NCBI GenBank assembly: GCA_937925695.1
Contig: CALAMD010000092.1
Location: forward strand, 1-6,034
Reading direction: 5' to 3'
From: an uncultured Bacillaceae bacterium
Lineage (GTDB): Bacteria > Bacillota > Bacilli > Bacillales > Amphibacillaceae
DNA: 6,034 bases
The notes beneath the pieces were generated by a model that was given only the letters and a program-made list of their open reading frames with translations, did not search any database and was not told where the DNA came from. Shown in pieces: positions 5,265 through 6,034 of this stretch. The first letter of the stretch is position 1; the number at the start of each line of letters is the position of its first letter. Position numbers and translations under genes: made by a program.

Positions 5265-5936
5265 GTGGAAAATCCAATCGGCCATATGGACGAAAGTATT
5301 CTAGTTTGTGTGTATTATGGGCCAAATGGTGAGAGATTAATTAGACGAGGACATGTATTAGCGAACTTATTAGATTGTCCATTGTATGTATTAACTGTTG
5401 ATAAATTACCCTATGACCAATTTGACGCTGAAAAATCAGGCTATATTGATCGTTGGCGGGAACTTTGTGAAGAATTAGGTGTCAAACAATTTATTTTAAA
5501 AGACAATGTTAATCGTCCAATCGCTAAAGTGATTAAAGAGGTTGCTCATCAATATAATGTAACCCAGGTTATTATTGGAGAAACACCTCAAAATCGCTGG
5601 GAAGAGATAACTAAAGGTTCCTTTGTTAATGTTCTTCTCCGTGAATTAGTGTTCACTGATATTCATATCGTTTCAGTTGACCGCTCGATCAAGACTGAAG
5701 GTGACACAGAATATGAAAAAGGTGTACGTGGCTTTTTAATGAAGGATGAAGAAGGCTACTATTTAAGTTTTACAAAATCGAAGGATAATTATTACGAAGG
5801 TGTATTTTATAAAGAAATCGGTACTGACTTTAATAATGGTATGTTTAAATACGCCTATGGTGGCAAGACACACCAAGTAAGAGTTGTTGAAAATAGAGTT
5901 GTGGATCCATTAATAGAAGATCATCCTGTTCATTAA
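5265..5936 (+). CDS. Stand-alone KdpD-type universal stress (Usp) domain protein
   Basis: A 223-residue soluble protein without signal peptide or membrane segment. Residues 9-140 resemble the Usp domain found inside KdpD sensor kinases: ESILVCVYYGPNGERLIRRG (strand 1 and the RLIRR helix), LYVLTVD (40-46), RPIAKVIKEVA (84-94), QVIIGETPQNRWEEITKGSF (101-120) and DIHIVSVDR (132-140). The nucleotide-loop pattern G-x2-G-x9-G-S of ATP-binding Usp proteins appears with Pro replacing the second glycine (G105, P108, G118, S119), and the early aspartate of UspA is absent. No KdpD Walker domain, transmembrane helices or kinase domains are present. Residues 141-223 are rich in charged and aromatic residues (YYLSF, YYEGVFYKE) and are not recognised; they look beta-rich. 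It starts at GTG, is divergent from mrpA, and is followed by a terminator, so it is probably monocistronic. A ligand-sensing or regulatory role is inferred; KdpD Usp domains in some Firmicutes bind c-di-AMP, but the published motif was not seen here. Confidence 0.75.
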   Translation: MENPIGHMDESILVCVYYGPNGERLIRRGHVLANLLDCPLYVLTVDKLPYDQFDAEKSGYIDRWRELCEELGVKQFILKDNVNRPIAKVIKEVAHQYNVTQVIIGETPQNRWEEITKGSFVNVLLRELVFTDIHIVSVDRSIKTEGDTEYEKGVRGFLMKDEEGYYLSFTKSKDNYYEGVFYKEIGTDFNNGMFKYAYGGKTHQVRVVENRVVDPLIEDHPVH

Positions 5937-5958
5937 TTAATTATTTTTCTTACTTAGT

Positions 5959-5999
5959 GTAGGAAAAATCGTATTTTATACGTTTTTTCCTACTTTTTT
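5959..5999 (+). terminator. Intrinsic terminator after the Usp-domain gene
   Basis: GTAGGAAAAA (5959-5968) pairs with TTTTTCCTAC (5984-5993) over 10 bp; after one T-T mismatch CGTA (5970-5973) pairs with TACG (5979-5982), closing a TTTTA loop. Six T residues follow (5994-5999). This is a classic Rho-independent terminator 22 bp after the stop codon. The opposite strand has no immediate T-run, so it acts mainly rightward. Confidence 0.92.
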
Positions 6000-6034
6000 A
6001 TCTATTTAATCTTCTATGAAACTTTTTCTCCCCA
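6000..6034. other. Non-coding tail, nothing recognised
   Basis: A short T-rich stretch after the terminator with no start, ribosome site or repeat that I can support. Confidence 0.5.

Overview
The window is AT-rich and looks like the chromosome of a Bacillaceae-type Firmicute, plausibly a salt- or alkali-tolerant one. The clues are strong AGGAGG-like ribosome binding sites, frequent TTG/GTG starts, and Mrp proteins that match the Bacillus group-1 Mrp proteins in length and motif from memory. The genus cannot be fixed from the sequence alone.

Positions 1-4906, minus strand: the promoter-proximal five genes of an mrp operon (multisubunit Na+/H+ antiporter) in the canonical order mrpA-mrpB-mrpC-mrpD-mrpE. 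The A-B and C-D junctions overlap, B-C is separated by 1 nt, and 42 nt separate D from E. mrpE is cut by the left edge after 80 codons; mrpF and mrpG are expected beyond it. MrpA and MrpD are the large proton-channel subunits related to complex I NuoL/M/N, and MrpB, C and E are small membrane subunits. Together they expel Na+ (and possibly Li+ or K+) in exchange for protons, supporting alkali and salt tolerance.

Positions 4907-5264: a divergent intergenic region of about 358 bp that is unusually rich in dyad symmetry. It holds two candidate mrpA promoters, one candidate promoter for the rightward gene, a perfect 14-bp inverted repeat with one arm near each outward promoter, and a smaller dyad centred in a 20-bp -35/-10 spacer, an arrangement typical of MerR-family promoters. 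No known riboswitch fold was recognised.

Positions 5265-5936, plus strand: a stand-alone protein with a KdpD-type universal stress (Usp) domain but no kinase domains, plus a C-terminal extension of about 80 residues that I do not recognise. A strong intrinsic terminator follows at 5959-5999. Pairing of this protein with mrp suggests, by inference only, a role in cation or membrane-energy homeostasis.

No mobile elements, CRISPR arrays, rRNA or tRNA genes were seen. The most interesting part is the shared control region between mrp and the Usp-like gene.
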